Assembly (NCBI RefSeq): GCF_004310345.1 | Contig: NZ_SISK01000002.1 | Coordinates: 186,001 to 250,000, forward strand | Source of the DNA: Paracoccus subflavus | GTDB lineage: Bacteria; Pseudomonadota; Alphaproteobacteria; Rhodobacterales; Rhodobacteraceae | Length of the DNA stretch: 64,000 nucleotides | Reading direction: 5' to 3' | Shown: positions 25,852 through 34,263 of the stretch, piece after piece | How positions within the stretch are numbered: the first letter of the stretch is position 1 | How the letters are laid out: each line of letters opens with the position of its first letter | The notes under the pieces: model-generated | What the model was told of the DNA's origin: nothing | The model's database searches: none | What the model saw: the letters and a program-made list of their open reading frames with translations, nothing else | Position numbers and translations under genes: made by a program

Positions 25852-26835
25852 GTGCGGGACCTGGGCCAACTGGTCGAGGGCGTCTGGAAGGACGAGTGGT
25901 ATGATACCAAGTCGAGCGGCGGCGAATTCGTCCGCGACACGGCGCGGCATCGCAACTGGGTGACAGGCGACGCCACCCCCGGCCCGACAGGCGAGGGCGG
26001 CTTCAAGGCGGAAAGCGGGCGATACCACCTGTATGTGTCCTATGCCTGTCCCTGGGCGCATCGGGCGCTGATCTTCCGGGCGCTGAAGGGGCTGGCGGAT
26101 CACATCGACGTCTCGATTGTCCATCCGGATATGCTGTGGAACGGCTGGGAATTCCGCACCGACTTCGACGGCGCCACCGGCGACCGGCTGTTCGGCGAGC
26201 CGTATCTGTACAAGCTGTATCTGCGCGCCGATCCCCAGGCGTCGGGGCGGGTGACGGTGCCGGTGCTGTGGGATTGCGACCAGGCCCGGATCGTGTCGAA
26301 CGAAAGCGCCGACATCATCCGCATGTTCAACAGCGCCTTTGACAGCATCACCGGCAACAGCGACGACTATTGGCCCGAGGCGCTGCGCGACCGGATCGAG
26401 GCCGTGAACGACCGCATCTACGACACGGTGAACAACGGCGTCTACAAGGCGGGCTTCGCCACCACGCAGGACGCCTATGACAAGGCCGTCCACCCGCTGT
26501 TCGACAGCCTGGACTGGATCGAGGGCATCCTGTCCGAGAACCGTTATCTGACCGGCGAGCGGCTGACCGAGGCCGACTGGCGCCTGTTCACCACGGTGGC
26601 GCGCTTCGACGCGGTCTATCACACGCATTTCAAATGCAACCGCCGCCGGGTCGTCGATTATCCGAAGATGTGGGGCTGGGCGCGCGAGTTGTATCAGTGG
26701 CCCGGCGTGGCCGAAACGGTCCGGCCCGACCATTTCACGCGGCATTACTATTTCAGCCATGACATGGTGAACCCGCACCGGATCATCCCGGTCGGACCGG
26801 ATACGGACTGGACCAGGCCGCACGGGCGTGGATGA
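25852..26835 (+). CDS. Xi-class glutathione S-transferase (glutathionyl-hydroquinone reductase, YqjG/ECM4 type)
   Basis: Reduces glutathionyl-hydroquinones with glutathione. 327 residues. GQLVEGVWKDEWYDTKSSGG and GPTGEGGFKAESGRYHLYVS are family-typical, and the catalytic cysteine is C66 in YACPWAHRALI. The C-terminal helical domain carries LTEADWRLFTTVARFDAVYH. The start is taken as GTG at 25852, which gives the family-normal N-terminus, though the spacing from GGAG is too short for a good site; TTG at 25831 is an alternative. The frame stays open upstream into the transporter gene. Confidence 0.9.
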   Translation: MRDLGQLVEGVWKDEWYDTKSSGGEFVRDTARHRNWVTGDATPGPTGEGGFKAESGRYHLYVSYACPWAHRALIFRALKGLADHIDVSIVHPDMLWNGWEFRTDFDGATGDRLFGEPYLYKLYLRADPQASGRVTVPVLWDCDQARIVSNESADIIRMFNSAFDSITGNSDDYWPEALRDRIEAVNDRIYDTVNNGVYKAGFATTQDAYDKAVHPLFDSLDWIEGILSENRYLTGERLTEADWRLFTTVARFDAVYHTHFKCNRRRVVDYPKMWGWARELYQWPGVAETVRPDHFTRHYYFSHDMVNPHRIIPVGPDTDWTRPHGRG

Positions 26836-26844
26836 ACAAGGGAA

Positions 26845-26914
26845 GCCCCGGCGCGGGAAACGCCGGGGCATCAGAGGGGAGAGGAGGGAGAGTGTGGCCG
26901 CATCCGCCGGCCAC
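26845..26914 (+). terminator. Two stem-loops after the glutathione transferase gene
   Basis: GCCCCGGCG (26845-26853) pairs with CGCCGGGGC (26861-26869), and GTGGCCG (26894-26900) pairs with CGGCCAC (26908-26914). Neither is followed by a T run, so they may be weak terminators or RNA-stabilising hairpins between the convergent transferase and toxin genes. Nothing else is seen in this 164-bp gap. Confidence 0.4.
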
Positions 26915-26999
26915 TGGGCTTCGGGAGGTGAACGCCAAATCGGTTGGGCGGTTCCCGGCAATCACAGCAAAAACCGGCGCGGGACTTGAAGCTGGGCGA

Positions 27000-27326
27000 T
27001 CAGCCTGCCAGGCCCAGAAACAGCGTAAGCGACCTGCCGACTTCGACCATGGCGGTATCATCCAGGCGGCCGAACGAGGGGCCAAGCTTGTCCGTTCGCA
27101 GGGTCATCGCCTTGTCGATCATGACCTGGGATGCCAGCCGCAGGCCATTTGCCGCAGAGGGTTCCACCGTCAGTCGGATCAAGGGCGCATCGATCAGGGT
27201 CGAGGTGACAAGAAGCACGGTCACGGTAGCCGTGTCCGTAAAGAAATCCGACTGGACCACAAGCGCCGGGCGCGGCTTGCCGTAATCGCCCTGAAGCGCG
27301 ACCGTCACCAGATCGCCGCGCCTCAA
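27000..27326 (-). CDS. MazF/PemK-type toxin endoribonuclease
   Basis: A 108-residue protein with the MazF fold pattern: MRRGDLVTVALQGDYGKPRP at the start, ALVVQSDFF, then VLLVTSTL and ASQVMIDKAMTLRTDKLG. MazF toxins cut single-stranded RNA at short motifs. The start overlaps the antitoxin stop by four bases (ATGA), so the pair is translationally coupled, antitoxin first. Target sequence is unknown. Confidence 0.9.
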   Translation of the reverse strand: MRRGDLVTVALQGDYGKPRPALVVQSDFFTDTATVTVLLVTSTLIDAPLIRLTVEPSAANGLRLASQVMIDKAMTLRTDKLGPSFGRLDDTAMVEVGRSLTLFLGLAG

Positions 27327-27541
27327 TCCCAGCCGTCCATTTCGTCCAGGGCCGTGTTCAGGAAATCGTTCAGGGTGACATCGGCGTCATCGGACCGGGA
27401 TGCAATCGCGGCTTGACGACGGCACTCGGCTGCGAAACCGGGACGGCGGGTATCGGGCACCCAGATTTGAATCGGGCGCAGGCCGGCTGCCCGCAAGCCG
27501 TCGCGGTGTTTCTGTACGCGAGTCGATACGCTGTTCGGCAT
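27323..27541 (-). CDS. MazE-type antitoxin (DUF3018 family)
   Basis: A 72-residue protein. RVQKHRDGLRAAGLRPIQIW followed by VPDTRRPGFAAECRRQ is the DUF3018 antitoxin core, and the acidic C-terminus (TLNDFLNTALDEMDGWD) would bind the toxin. The ATG at 27541 has GGAGG six bases upstream. That ribosome binding site lies in the right arm of a 34-bp dyad (27547-27580), suggesting autoregulation at DNA or RNA level. Longer in-frame starts would run through the terminator of the response regulator gene and are rejected. Confidence 0.88.
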   Translation of the reverse strand: MPNSVSTRVQKHRDGLRAAGLRPIQIWVPDTRRPGFAAECRRQAAIASRSDDADVTLNDFLNTALDEMDGWD

Positions 27542-27546
27542 CGGAA

Positions 27547-27580
27547 CCTCCTGCTTCGTTACATGTAACACGGCAGGAGG
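27547..27580. promoter_or_regulatory. 34-bp dyad containing the antitoxin ribosome binding site
   Basis: The perfect 12-bp palindrome GTTACATGTAAC (27558-27569) is flanked symmetrically by CCTCCTGC (27547-27554) and GCAGGAGG (27573-27580). All share one centre at 27563.5, with only three mismatched pairs between core and arms. The antitoxin's GGAGG site lies in one arm. It could be the operator bound by the antitoxin or toxin-antitoxin complex, or an mRNA hairpin that hides the ribosome binding site. Confidence 0.7.
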
Positions 27581-27603
27581 TGTGCTCCAAGAACTTTGCC
27601 ATG

Positions 27604-27631
27604 AAAAAGGCCCGGCGGTAGACCGGGCCTT
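27604..27631 (-). terminator. Rho-independent terminator of the response regulator gene
   Basis: On the minus strand, AAGGCCCGG pairs with CCGGGCCTT around a seven-base loop, followed by a run of T (the A run at 27604-27608). It begins about 20 bp after the regulator's stop codon and separates it from the toxin-antitoxin operon. Confidence 0.9.
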
Positions 27632-27651
27632 GGGGCACGTTTTCGCGCTGC

Positions 27652-28338
27652 TCACGCCACCAGCCGATACCCGCCCGATTCCGTCACCAGCAGGCGGGCG
27701 TTGCTGGGATCGGGCTCGATCTTCTGGCGCAGGCGATAGATGTGGGTTTCCAGCGTGTGCGTGGTCACGCCCGCATTGTAGCCCCAGACCTCGTGCAGCA
27801 GCACGTCGCGGGCCACCACGCCGTCCTGCGCGCGATACAGGAATTTCAGGATGTTGGTTTCCTTTTCTGTCAGGCGGATCTTGCGGTCCTTCTGGTCGAT
27901 CAGCATCTTCATCGCCGGCTTGAAGGTATAGGGTCCAAGCTGGAAGATCGCGTCCTCGGACTGCTCGTGCGTGCGCAACTGGGCGCGCAGGCGGGCCAGC
28001 AGGACCGGAAACTTGAACGGCTTGGTGACATAATCGTTGGCGCCCGCGTCCAGGCCCAGGATCGTGTCCGCATCGGTATCATGGCCTGTCAGCATGACGA
28101 TCGGGCATTTGACGTTCAGCTTGCGCAGTTTCTTGCACAGTTCGCGCCCGTCGGTGTCAGGCAGGCCCACGTCCAGGATCACCAGGTCGAACAGCGCCCC
28201 CTTGGTGGCCTCGACGGCGCCCGCGCCGCTGCCCGCCTCGGTCACGTCGAATTCGTCGGTGGCCGTCAGTTGCTCGGCCAGTGCCTCGCGCAGATCTTCC
28301 TCGTCATCGATCAGCAGGATTTTTTTCAGTCCGGGCAT
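27652..28338 (-). CDS. OmpR-family response regulator (orphan)
   Basis: A 228-residue two-component regulator. Receiver domain: acidic pair D11-D12, phosphorylated D56 in LVILDVGLP, T84 and K106 in VTKPFKFP. The C-terminal winged helix (about 130-228) has KIRLTEKETNILKFL and GVTTHTLETHIYRLRQKIEP. The ATG at 28338 follows AGGAGG. No histidine kinase is adjacent, so it is an orphan. Tandem 10-bp repeats about 100 bp upstream (28440-28459) could be an autoregulatory site. It resembles conserved, sometimes essential, orphan regulators of this group, but I cannot assign a name such as CenR with confidence. Confidence 0.9.
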   Translation of the reverse strand: MPGLKKILLIDDEEDLREALAEQLTATDEFDVTEAGSGAGAVEATKGALFDLVILDVGLPDTDGRELCKKLRKLNVKCPIVMLTGHDTDADTILGLDAGANDYVTKPFKFPVLLARLRAQLRTHEQSEDAIFQLGPYTFKPAMKMLIDQKDRKIRLTEKETNILKFLYRAQDGVVARDVLLHEVWGYNAGVTTHTLETHIYRLRQKIEPDPSNARLLVTESGGYRLVA

Positions 28339-28439
28339 GTTGCCTCCTGTCACATGTTGCGTGAAGGAGTGGGGTGGCGCAGCCATTCCGTCCAGCATCA
28401 TGTCGGAAATCTCACATGGAGTTGTCGGCAAGGACGCTT

Positions 28440-28459
28440 ATGTTTCAATATGTTTCAAA
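28440..28459. promoter_or_regulatory. Tandem 10-bp direct repeat between the response regulator and ribA
   Basis: ATGTTTCAAT is followed directly by ATGTTTCAAA, nine of ten bases equal with a 10-bp period. OmpR/PhoB-type dimers bind just such head-to-tail repeats. The site is 102 bp upstream of the regulator start and 15 bp before the ribA start, so control of either or both is possible. Confidence 0.55.
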
Positions 28460-28474
28460 TGACCGGGACCGTTC

Positions 28475-29533
28475 ATGAGCCTGATCCCCACCCTGGCGGA
28501 AACCGTGTCGCGGGCGCGCAATGACCTGCGGCTGGGTTTGCCCGTGATGATCGGGGGCCATCTGGTCGCGGCGGTGGAAACGCTGGGGCCCGCCCGTCTG
28601 GCCGACATCCGCGCCTTGGGCCGCCCGGTGCTGGCCCTGACCGAACGGCGGGCCGAGACGCTGAAGGCGCGGGCCTATGACGACGGGCTGGCCCGGGTGA
28701 TCGTGCCGGGGGACGCGGATCACGCCTGGCTGCGGGCGCTGGCCGATCCGTCGGGCGATCTGATGACGCCGATGAAGGGGCCGCTGTTCACCGAACGCGA
28801 TGGGGACGCCACGCCGCATCTGGCCGGGCTGGCGCTGGCGAAATCGGCTCAGCTTCTGCCCGCGGTGCTGGTGGTGGCGGCAGACCCCTTGCCCGGCCTG
28901 ACCCGGATCGCGCCCGGATCGCTGCTGGCCCAGCTTGCGCACGAGGCCGCCATGGCCCCGGTTGCCGCCGCCAACCTGCCGCTGCTGGCGGCCGAGAAAT
29001 CGCGCCTGCACATCTTTCGTCCCGACGATGGGGGGGCGGAGCATTACGCCATCGAGATCGGCGACCCGCCCCGCGATGCCCCGGTCCTGGCGCGCCTGCA
29101 TTCGGCCTGTTTTACCGGCGATGTGCTGGGCAGCCTGAAATGCGACTGCGGGCCGCAGCTTCAGGCGGCGCTGACAGCCATGGGGCAGGCGGGGCAGGGG
29201 GTGCTGCTGTATCTGAACCAGGAAGGGCGGGGGATCGGGCTGGCCAACAAGATGCGCGCCTATGCGCTGCAGAACCAGGGTTTTGACACTGTACAGGCCA
29301 ACCACCGGCTGGGGTTCGAGGACGACGAGCGCGATTTCCGCATCGGCGCGGCGCTGCTGCGGCGAATGGGGTTTTCGGCGGCCCGGCTGATGACCAACAA
29401 CCCCCGCAAGGTTGCCATGCTGGAGGGCCATGGCATCCGCGTGACCGAACGGGTGCCGCTGGTCGTTGGCCGCAATCGTTTCAACGCGGCCTATCTGGAC
29501 ACCAAGGCCGACAAGTCGGGGCACCTGCTGTGA
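28475..29533 (+). CDS. ribA: GTP cyclohydrolase II with degenerate DHBP synthase-like N-terminal domain
   Basis: First enzyme of riboflavin synthesis, opening GTP to the pyrimidine precursor. 352 residues. The C-terminal GTP cyclohydrolase II domain (from about 175) has HSACFTGDVLGSLKCDCG with the zinc cysteines, LNQEGRGIGL, and RLMTNNPRKV. The first 170 residues align in style with RibB but lack its acidic active-site loop, as in other alphaproteobacterial RibA proteins, so DHBP synthase activity is not expected. Its stop overlaps the L,D-transpeptidase start (GTGA). Confidence 0.92.
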   Translation: MSLIPTLAETVSRARNDLRLGLPVMIGGHLVAAVETLGPARLADIRALGRPVLALTERRAETLKARAYDDGLARVIVPGDADHAWLRALADPSGDLMTPMKGPLFTERDGDATPHLAGLALAKSAQLLPAVLVVAADPLPGLTRIAPGSLLAQLAHEAAMAPVAAANLPLLAAEKSRLHIFRPDDGGAEHYAIEIGDPPRDAPVLARLHSACFTGDVLGSLKCDCGPQLQAALTAMGQAGQGVLLYLNQEGRGIGLANKMRAYALQNQGFDTVQANHRLGFEDDERDFRIGAALLRRMGFSAARLMTNNPRKVAMLEGHGIRVTERVPLVVGRNRFNAAYLDTKADKSGHLL

Positions 29534-30027
29534 CGCCCGGCGATCTGGTCCTGACGCCGCAGGGGGTGCGCTACCGGGGGCGCCTGTTTCCATGCAGCAT
29601 CGGCAAGCGGGGCGTGACGCGGGACAAGCGTGAAGGCGACGGGACCACGCCGGCCGGGGTGATGCGGATCACCGGCCTGTGGTATCGTCCCGACCGGCTG
29701 GCGCGGCCCGCCCCCTGGGCGCGGCCCATAGGTCCGGGCGATCTGTGGTGCGATGCGCCCGATCACCCGGCCTATAACCACCACGCCCGCGCGCCGCTGG
29801 CCGCCAGCCACGAACGGTTGCGGCGGTCCGACCCGCTGTATGACCTGATCCTGACGACCGACTGGAACTGGCCTGATGCCGTTCCGGGGCGCGGTTCGGC
29901 GATCTTTCTGCACCAGTGGCGCAGGCCGGGATACGGGACCGAGGGGTGTATCGCCTTTGCCCGGCGCGACCTGATCTGGATCGCCCGGCGGGCGGTGCCG
30001 GGAACAAGGCTTATCGTGCGGACATAG
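29530..30027 (+). CDS. L,D-transpeptidase family protein (YkuD domain)
   Basis: A 165-residue protein with the YkuD catalytic pattern: H128 in AIFLHQW and C140 in GYGTEGCIAF, the second being the active cysteine of the usual H-x(n)-S-H-G-C-x-R/N motif with G-T-E before it. The GTG start overlaps the ribA stop. No signal peptide is visible, which is odd for a peptidoglycan enzyme; export or a cytoplasmic role is open. Relatives in Rhodobacteraceae show the same short form after ribA. Confidence 0.8.
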   Translation: MTPGDLVLTPQGVRYRGRLFPCSIGKRGVTRDKREGDGTTPAGVMRITGLWYRPDRLARPAPWARPIGPGDLWCDAPDHPAYNHHARAPLAASHERLRRSDPLYDLILTTDWNWPDAVPGRGSAIFLHQWRRPGYGTEGCIAFARRDLIWIARRAVPGTRLIVRT

Positions 30028-30136
30028 CCCTTGCCGCAATGGCGATGGCCGTTCCGGCAGCGCCCCTTGTTGCAATTGCTCGCCCCCGCCTGGCATCGAA
30101 AGAGGTTCAGGGACGACGAATCGGGATGCCGCGATG

Positions 30137-31177
30137 TCACGAGGCAAGGTCGGCCCGCGCCATATCCCAGACCTTGCGCATCAGGCCGGGCAGCGCATCG
30201 CGGTCGATCCGGCTCAGCGGCACCAGATGGCCCCATCGGGGAGCCGCGTCCAGGTCGCCTGCCATCACCCGCAGGGACAGATTGAAATGGGTGAACACAT
30301 GGCGGACATGTCCGATCTCTCGCCACGCGGCCGCACCGGGCGGCGGCAGGTCGCGCCCGTCCCAATGGGCCGAGGGGAAGGCCAGCATGCCGCCCAGCAG
30401 GCCCTTGGCCGGGCGTTCCTCGAACACCACCGCCTCGCCGTGGCGGGCGACCCAGGCGATGCCGGTCCGGTCGGGCTTGGCAGCCTTGGGCGCCTTGCGG
30501 GGCAGGCTGGCGGCAATGCCCTGGGCACGGGCATCGCAGTCGTGGATCAGGGGACAGATGCCGCAGGCAGGATTGCGCGGGGTGCAGATCGTGGCGCCCA
30601 GATCCATCATCGCCTGCGCGTAATCGCCGGGCCTTTCGCGGGGGGTCAATGCCTCTGCCAGGGCCACCAATTCCGGTTTGGCGACCGGCAGGGGGGTCTG
30701 GACCGCAAACAGCCGTGCGACCACCCGTTCGACATTGCCATCGACCACGGTTTCCGGCGCGTCATAGGCAATCGCCGCGATCGCCGCCGAGGTATAGGCC
30801 CCGATGCCCGGCAGTTCCCGCAGCCCTTCGCGCGTGTCCGGAAACCCGCCCATGGCCGCAACCGCGCGGGCGCAGGCCAGCAGGTTGCGGGCGCGGGCAT
30901 AATATCCCAGCCCTGCCCATTCGGCCATCACCTGCGCATCGTCTGCTGCCGCCAGATCCTGCACGGTGGGCCACAGCGCGGCGAAACGATGGAAATAGGA
31001 TTTCACTGCGGCGACGGTGGTCTGTTGCAGCATCACCTCGGACAACCAGACGCGATAGGGGTCCGCGCGCACGGGGCTGTCCTGATCGCGGCAGGGCAGA
31101 ACCCGCCAGGGCAGGACGCGGGCATGGCGGTCGTACCAGTCCAGCAGTTGCGGGGCGATCACCCGGTTGTCACGCAA
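30137..31177 (-). CDS. mutY: A/G-specific adenine glycosylase
   Basis: Removes adenine mispaired with 8-oxoguanine. 346 residues. Catalytic E47 (VWLSEVMLQQTTV), the helix-hairpin-helix LPGIGAYTSAAI (122-133), catalytic D146 (ETVVDGNVERV) and the [4Fe-4S] cysteines C198, C205, C208 and C214 (C-x6-C-x2-C-x5-C) are all present. The C-terminal NUDIX-like domain recognises 8-oxoG (VFEERPAKGLLGGMLAFPS). It is divergent from the DciA-like gene, a conserved order in this family. Confidence 0.96.
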   Translation of the reverse strand: MRDNRVIAPQLLDWYDRHARVLPWRVLPCRDQDSPVRADPYRVWLSEVMLQQTTVAAVKSYFHRFAALWPTVQDLAAADDAQVMAEWAGLGYYARARNLLACARAVAAMGGFPDTREGLRELPGIGAYTSAAIAAIAYDAPETVVDGNVERVVARLFAVQTPLPVAKPELVALAEALTPRERPGDYAQAMMDLGATICTPRNPACGICPLIHDCDARAQGIAASLPRKAPKAAKPDRTGIAWVARHGEAVVFEERPAKGLLGGMLAFPSAHWDGRDLPPPGAAAWREIGHVRHVFTHFNLSLRVMAGDLDAAPRWGHLVPLSRIDRDALPGLMRKVWDMARADLAS

Positions 31178-31235
31178 TTATCAATCCCTCGTCTCGGCGC
31201 CGCACTTTCCTAATGTTCGGCGGCTGACTAAGGAT

Positions 31236-31829
31236 ATGGGGACAACGACCGATCAGGCAAAGATGGCTGACCCGCAGAACCGCCACCCTAACCGATTCCC
31301 GGATCCTGCCAGCCGCCGCCGGCACGGCTTTCGGCAGGCCGCCACCCTGCTGGCCGACCGGGTGCAGAATGCGGCCGCGCGCCGGGGTTTTGCCGTGGCC
31401 CGCCTGCTGACCCATTGGCCAGAGATCGCAGGGCCCCAACTGGCATCGGTGACGCGGCCCATCCGCATCAGCCATGCCCGGGGGGGATTCGGCGCGACGC
31501 TGACCCTGCTGACCACCGGACCCGCCGCCCCTCTGGTCGAAATGCAGTTGCCCCACCTGCGCGAACGGGTGAACGCCTGCTATGGATACAACGCCATCCA
31601 GCGGATCGTGCTGACCCAGACCGCCGCCACCGGATTTGCCGAAGGCCAGGCGGTCTTTGCCCCGGCCCCCTTGTCCCGGAACGATCCCCCCGATCCGGCA
31701 ATCCGCGAGGCGGCCGACCGGATCGCCATGCAATTTGACGACCCTGCGCTGGCCTTGGCCATGGCCCGGCTGGCGACCAACATCGCAACCAAACGACACC
31801 GGAACCACCGAAAGGATTTTCCATGCTGA
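31236..31829 (+). CDS. DciA-like protein (DUF721 family)
   Basis: A 197-residue basic protein. RHGFRQAATLLADRVQNAAA, then LLTHWPEIAGPQLASVTRPI, then LVEMQLPHLRERVNACYGYN is the DUF721 pattern. DUF721 proteins (DciA) help load the DnaB replicative helicase in bacteria lacking DnaC. ATG at 31236 or 31263 could be the start; the first keeps AGGA upstream but too close. The stop overlaps the DsbA-family gene start, so the two are coupled. Confidence 0.85.
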   Translation: MGTTTDQAKMADPQNRHPNRFPDPASRRRHGFRQAATLLADRVQNAAARRGFAVARLLTHWPEIAGPQLASVTRPIRISHARGGFGATLTLLTTGPAAPLVEMQLPHLRERVNACYGYNAIQRIVLTQTAATGFAEGQAVFAPAPLSRNDPPDPAIREAADRIAMQFDDPALALAMARLATNIATKRHRNHRKDFPC

Positions 31830-32452
31830 TCCGTTCTGCCGCCGCCGCGCTGGCGATCGCCTTTGCGGCGCCTGCCGTCATGGCCCAGGATACCCCTGCC
31901 GCTCAGTCCGAAACCCTTCCCGACATCGCGCTGGGATCCGAGGATGCGCCGCTGACGGTGATCGAATATGCCAGCTTTACCTGCGGGCATTGCGCCAATT
32001 TCCATAAGGATACCTTTCCGGCCCTCAAGGCGGAATACATCGACACCGGCAAGGTCCGCTTCATCCAGCGCGATGTCTATTTTGACCAGCCGGGCCTGTG
32101 GGCGGGCGTGCTGGCGCGCTGCGGCGGCGACGACAAGTTCTATCCCGTTTCGGATATGCTTCTGGAAGAACAGCAGGAATGGCTGGCCGGCGGCACGGGC
32201 GAGGAGATCGCCGCCAACCTGCGCAAGATCGGCCTCAAGGCCGGCATGACCGAAGATCAGATGACGGCCTGCTGGGAAGACACCGCCAAGGCCGAGCAGT
32301 TGATCACGACGTTTCAGCAAAACGCCGCCGCTGACGAGATCGAGGCGACACCCACCTTCATCATCGGCGAGCAGAAGGTCCAGAACCAGCCCTGGGAGGG
32401 GTTGAAGGAAGTCATCGACGCCGAACTGGCAAAGGCCGAGGCTGCCAACTGA
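31823..32452 (+). CDS. DsbA-family thiol:disulfide oxidoreductase
   Basis: Periplasmic 209-residue thioredoxin-fold protein. The signal peptide ends near VMA|QDT (residue 21). The redox pair is C54-C57 in SFTCGHCANFH, and the cis-proline loop is EATPTFIIG. It may introduce or shuffle disulfides in exported proteins. The start overlaps the 3' end of the DciA-like gene by seven bases, an arrangement common in Rhodobacteraceae. Confidence 0.92.
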   Translation: MLIRSAAAALAIAFAAPAVMAQDTPAAQSETLPDIALGSEDAPLTVIEYASFTCGHCANFHKDTFPALKAEYIDTGKVRFIQRDVYFDQPGLWAGVLARCGGDDKFYPVSDMLLEEQQEWLAGGTGEEIAANLRKIGLKAGMTEDQMTACWEDTAKAEQLITTFQQNAAADEIEATPTFIIGEQKVQNQPWEGLKEVIDAELAKAEAAN

Positions 32453-32589
32453 AGCTAGCGTGGCCCGTCTGCCATGCCGGCGGGCCATGCGACGCCGAAA
32501 TTCGTTCCCCTTTATGAACAGGGTTTGATTTCCGACCCGTTCGGCCCGATGTTGCGCCTGCGTCACCGTGACGCGCGCAAGGGAAAATC

Positions 32590-33060
32590 GTGGCCATGAT
32601 CCGAGAGTTCAGGGAATTCATCGCCCGCGGCAATGTCATGGACCTTGCCGTCGGGATCATCATCGGCGCGGCCTTCACGGCGATCGTGAATTCCGTGATG
32701 ACCGACCTTATTACCCCGATCCTGGGCGTGCTGACGGGCGGCGTCGATTTTTCGAACCTGTATGTCGTGCTGCCCACCGACATCGCCGTGCCCGAGGGGG
32801 CTGGCCTTGCGGCTGCCCGCGACACCGGGGCGCCGATCCTTGCCTATGGGGCCTTTATGATGGCGGTGCTGAACTTTCTTCTGGTTGCTTGGGCCGTTTT
32901 CCTGCTGGTCAAGGCGGTCAACCGCGTGCAACGGCTGGCAACCCGGCCAAGGCCCGATGAGGTGGTGGCCGCACCGACCCAAGAGGAACTGCTGGCGCAG
33001 ATCCGCGATCTTCTGGCCGACCGTGCCATCTGGGCCGACCCTCGCGACCCGCGCGCCTGA
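32590..33060 (+). CDS. mscL: Large-conductance mechanosensitive channel
   Basis: Inner-membrane pentameric channel that opens on osmotic downshock. About 156 residues. IREFREFIARGNVMDLAVGI starts helix TM1 with GIIIGAAFTAIV, and the second helix is FMMAVLNFLLVAWAVFLLV. The C-terminal helix carries PTQEELLAQIRDLLADR. The GTG at 32590 is about seven bases from AAGGG; the ATG at 32596 is an equally possible start. It stands alone between dsbA and ald. Confidence 0.95.
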   Translation: MAMIREFREFIARGNVMDLAVGIIIGAAFTAIVNSVMTDLITPILGVLTGGVDFSNLYVVLPTDIAVPEGAGLAAARDTGAPILAYGAFMMAVLNFLLVAWAVFLLVKAVNRVQRLATRPRPDEVVAAPTQEELLAQIRDLLADRAIWADPRDPRA

Positions 33061-33066
33061 GGGGTG

Positions 33067-34185
33067 TCACCCCGCCAAGGCCTCGTCGGGCGTGATCGCC
33101 TCGATTCCCAAGGCTTCCCCCACCGGGCGCGAGGTCAGGCGTCCTGCATGGGTCGAAAGCCCCGCCCGCAGATGGGGATCGTCGCTGACGGCCTGATGCC
33201 AGCCCTTGTCAGCCAGGGCCAGCACAAAGGGCAGCGTCGCATTGCCCAGCGCCTGGGTCGAGGTGCGGGCCACGGCGCCCGGCATGTTGGCCACGCAATA
33301 ATGGACGATCCCGTCCACATCGTAGATCGGGTTTTCGTGGGTCGTCGGGCGCGAGGTTTCAAAGCACCCACCCTGGTCGATGGCGACATCCACAAGCACC
33401 GCACCGGGCCGCATCATGCCAAGCTGGTCGCGCGTCACCAGTTTCGGCGCGGCAGCGCCGGGGATCAGCACAGCGCCGATCACCATGTCGGCCACGCGGA
33501 TCAGGTCGGCGGTAGCCGCCGCACTGGAATATTGCGTGGTCAGACGGCCCATGAAAATGTCGTCAAGATATGACAGACGCGGCACCGACCGATCGGTGAC
33601 GGTGACGTTTGCCCCCATGCCCACCGCCACCCGCGCGGCCGCCGTGCCCACCACGCCGCCGCCGATGATGACAACATTCGCGGGCTGCACCCCCGGCACC
33701 CCGCCCATCAGCACGCCGCGTCCGCCATTGGCCTTTTGCAGCGCCCATGATCCGACCTGCGGGGCCAGCCGCCCTGCGACCTCGGACATGGGGGCCAACA
33801 GGGGCAGGCCGCCCCGTACATCGGTCACGGTTTCATAGGCGATGGCGGTGACGCCGCTGTCCAGCAGATCGCGTGTCTGGTCCGGATCGGGCGCCAGATG
33901 CAGATAGGTGAACAACACCTGACCCTTGCGCAGCATCCGACGCTCTGCGGCCTGCGGTTCCTTGACCTTCACGATCATCTCGGCCGTATCGAAGACGGAC
34001 TTTGCATCGGGCGCGATCGTGGCCCCCGCGTCGCTGTAATCCCGGTCGGCAAAGCTCGCACCCAGGCCCGCGCCGGTTTCGATCACCACCTTGTGGCCAC
34101 GTCCGATGGCCTCGGTCACGGCAGCGGGCGTCAGGCCCACACGAAATTCCTGCGGCTTGATTTCCTTTGGGCAACCTATCTTCAT
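33067..34185 (-). CDS. ald: Alanine dehydrogenase
   Basis: NAD-dependent oxidative deamination of L-alanine to pyruvate and ammonia. 372 residues. MKIGCPKEIKPQEFRVGLTP at the N-terminus, VKVKEPQAAE with the catalytic lysine, TYLHLAPD with the catalytic histidine, and the Rossmann motif VVIIGGGVVGTAAARVA. The start at 34185 gives exactly the family N-terminus; the open frame further upstream has no support. It is divergent from an Lrp-type regulator, the usual partner that activates ald in response to alanine. Confidence 0.96.
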   Translation of the reverse strand: MKIGCPKEIKPQEFRVGLTPAAVTEAIGRGHKVVIETGAGLGASFADRDYSDAGATIAPDAKSVFDTAEMIVKVKEPQAAERRMLRKGQVLFTYLHLAPDPDQTRDLLDSGVTAIAYETVTDVRGGLPLLAPMSEVAGRLAPQVGSWALQKANGGRGVLMGGVPGVQPANVVIIGGGVVGTAAARVAVGMGANVTVTDRSVPRLSYLDDIFMGRLTTQYSSAAATADLIRVADMVIGAVLIPGAAAPKLVTRDQLGMMRPGAVLVDVAIDQGGCFETSRPTTHENPIYDVDGIVHYCVANMPGAVARTSTQALGNATLPFVLALADKGWHQAVSDDPHLRAGLSTHAGRLTSRPVGEALGIEAITPDEALAG

Positions 34186-34263
34186 GGCTCCATCCTTCCC
34201 TGCTGCCGCAAGTGTGGCATGACGCGAAAGCAAGGTGCTGCGAAGCTGCCTGTGGAACAAAGG

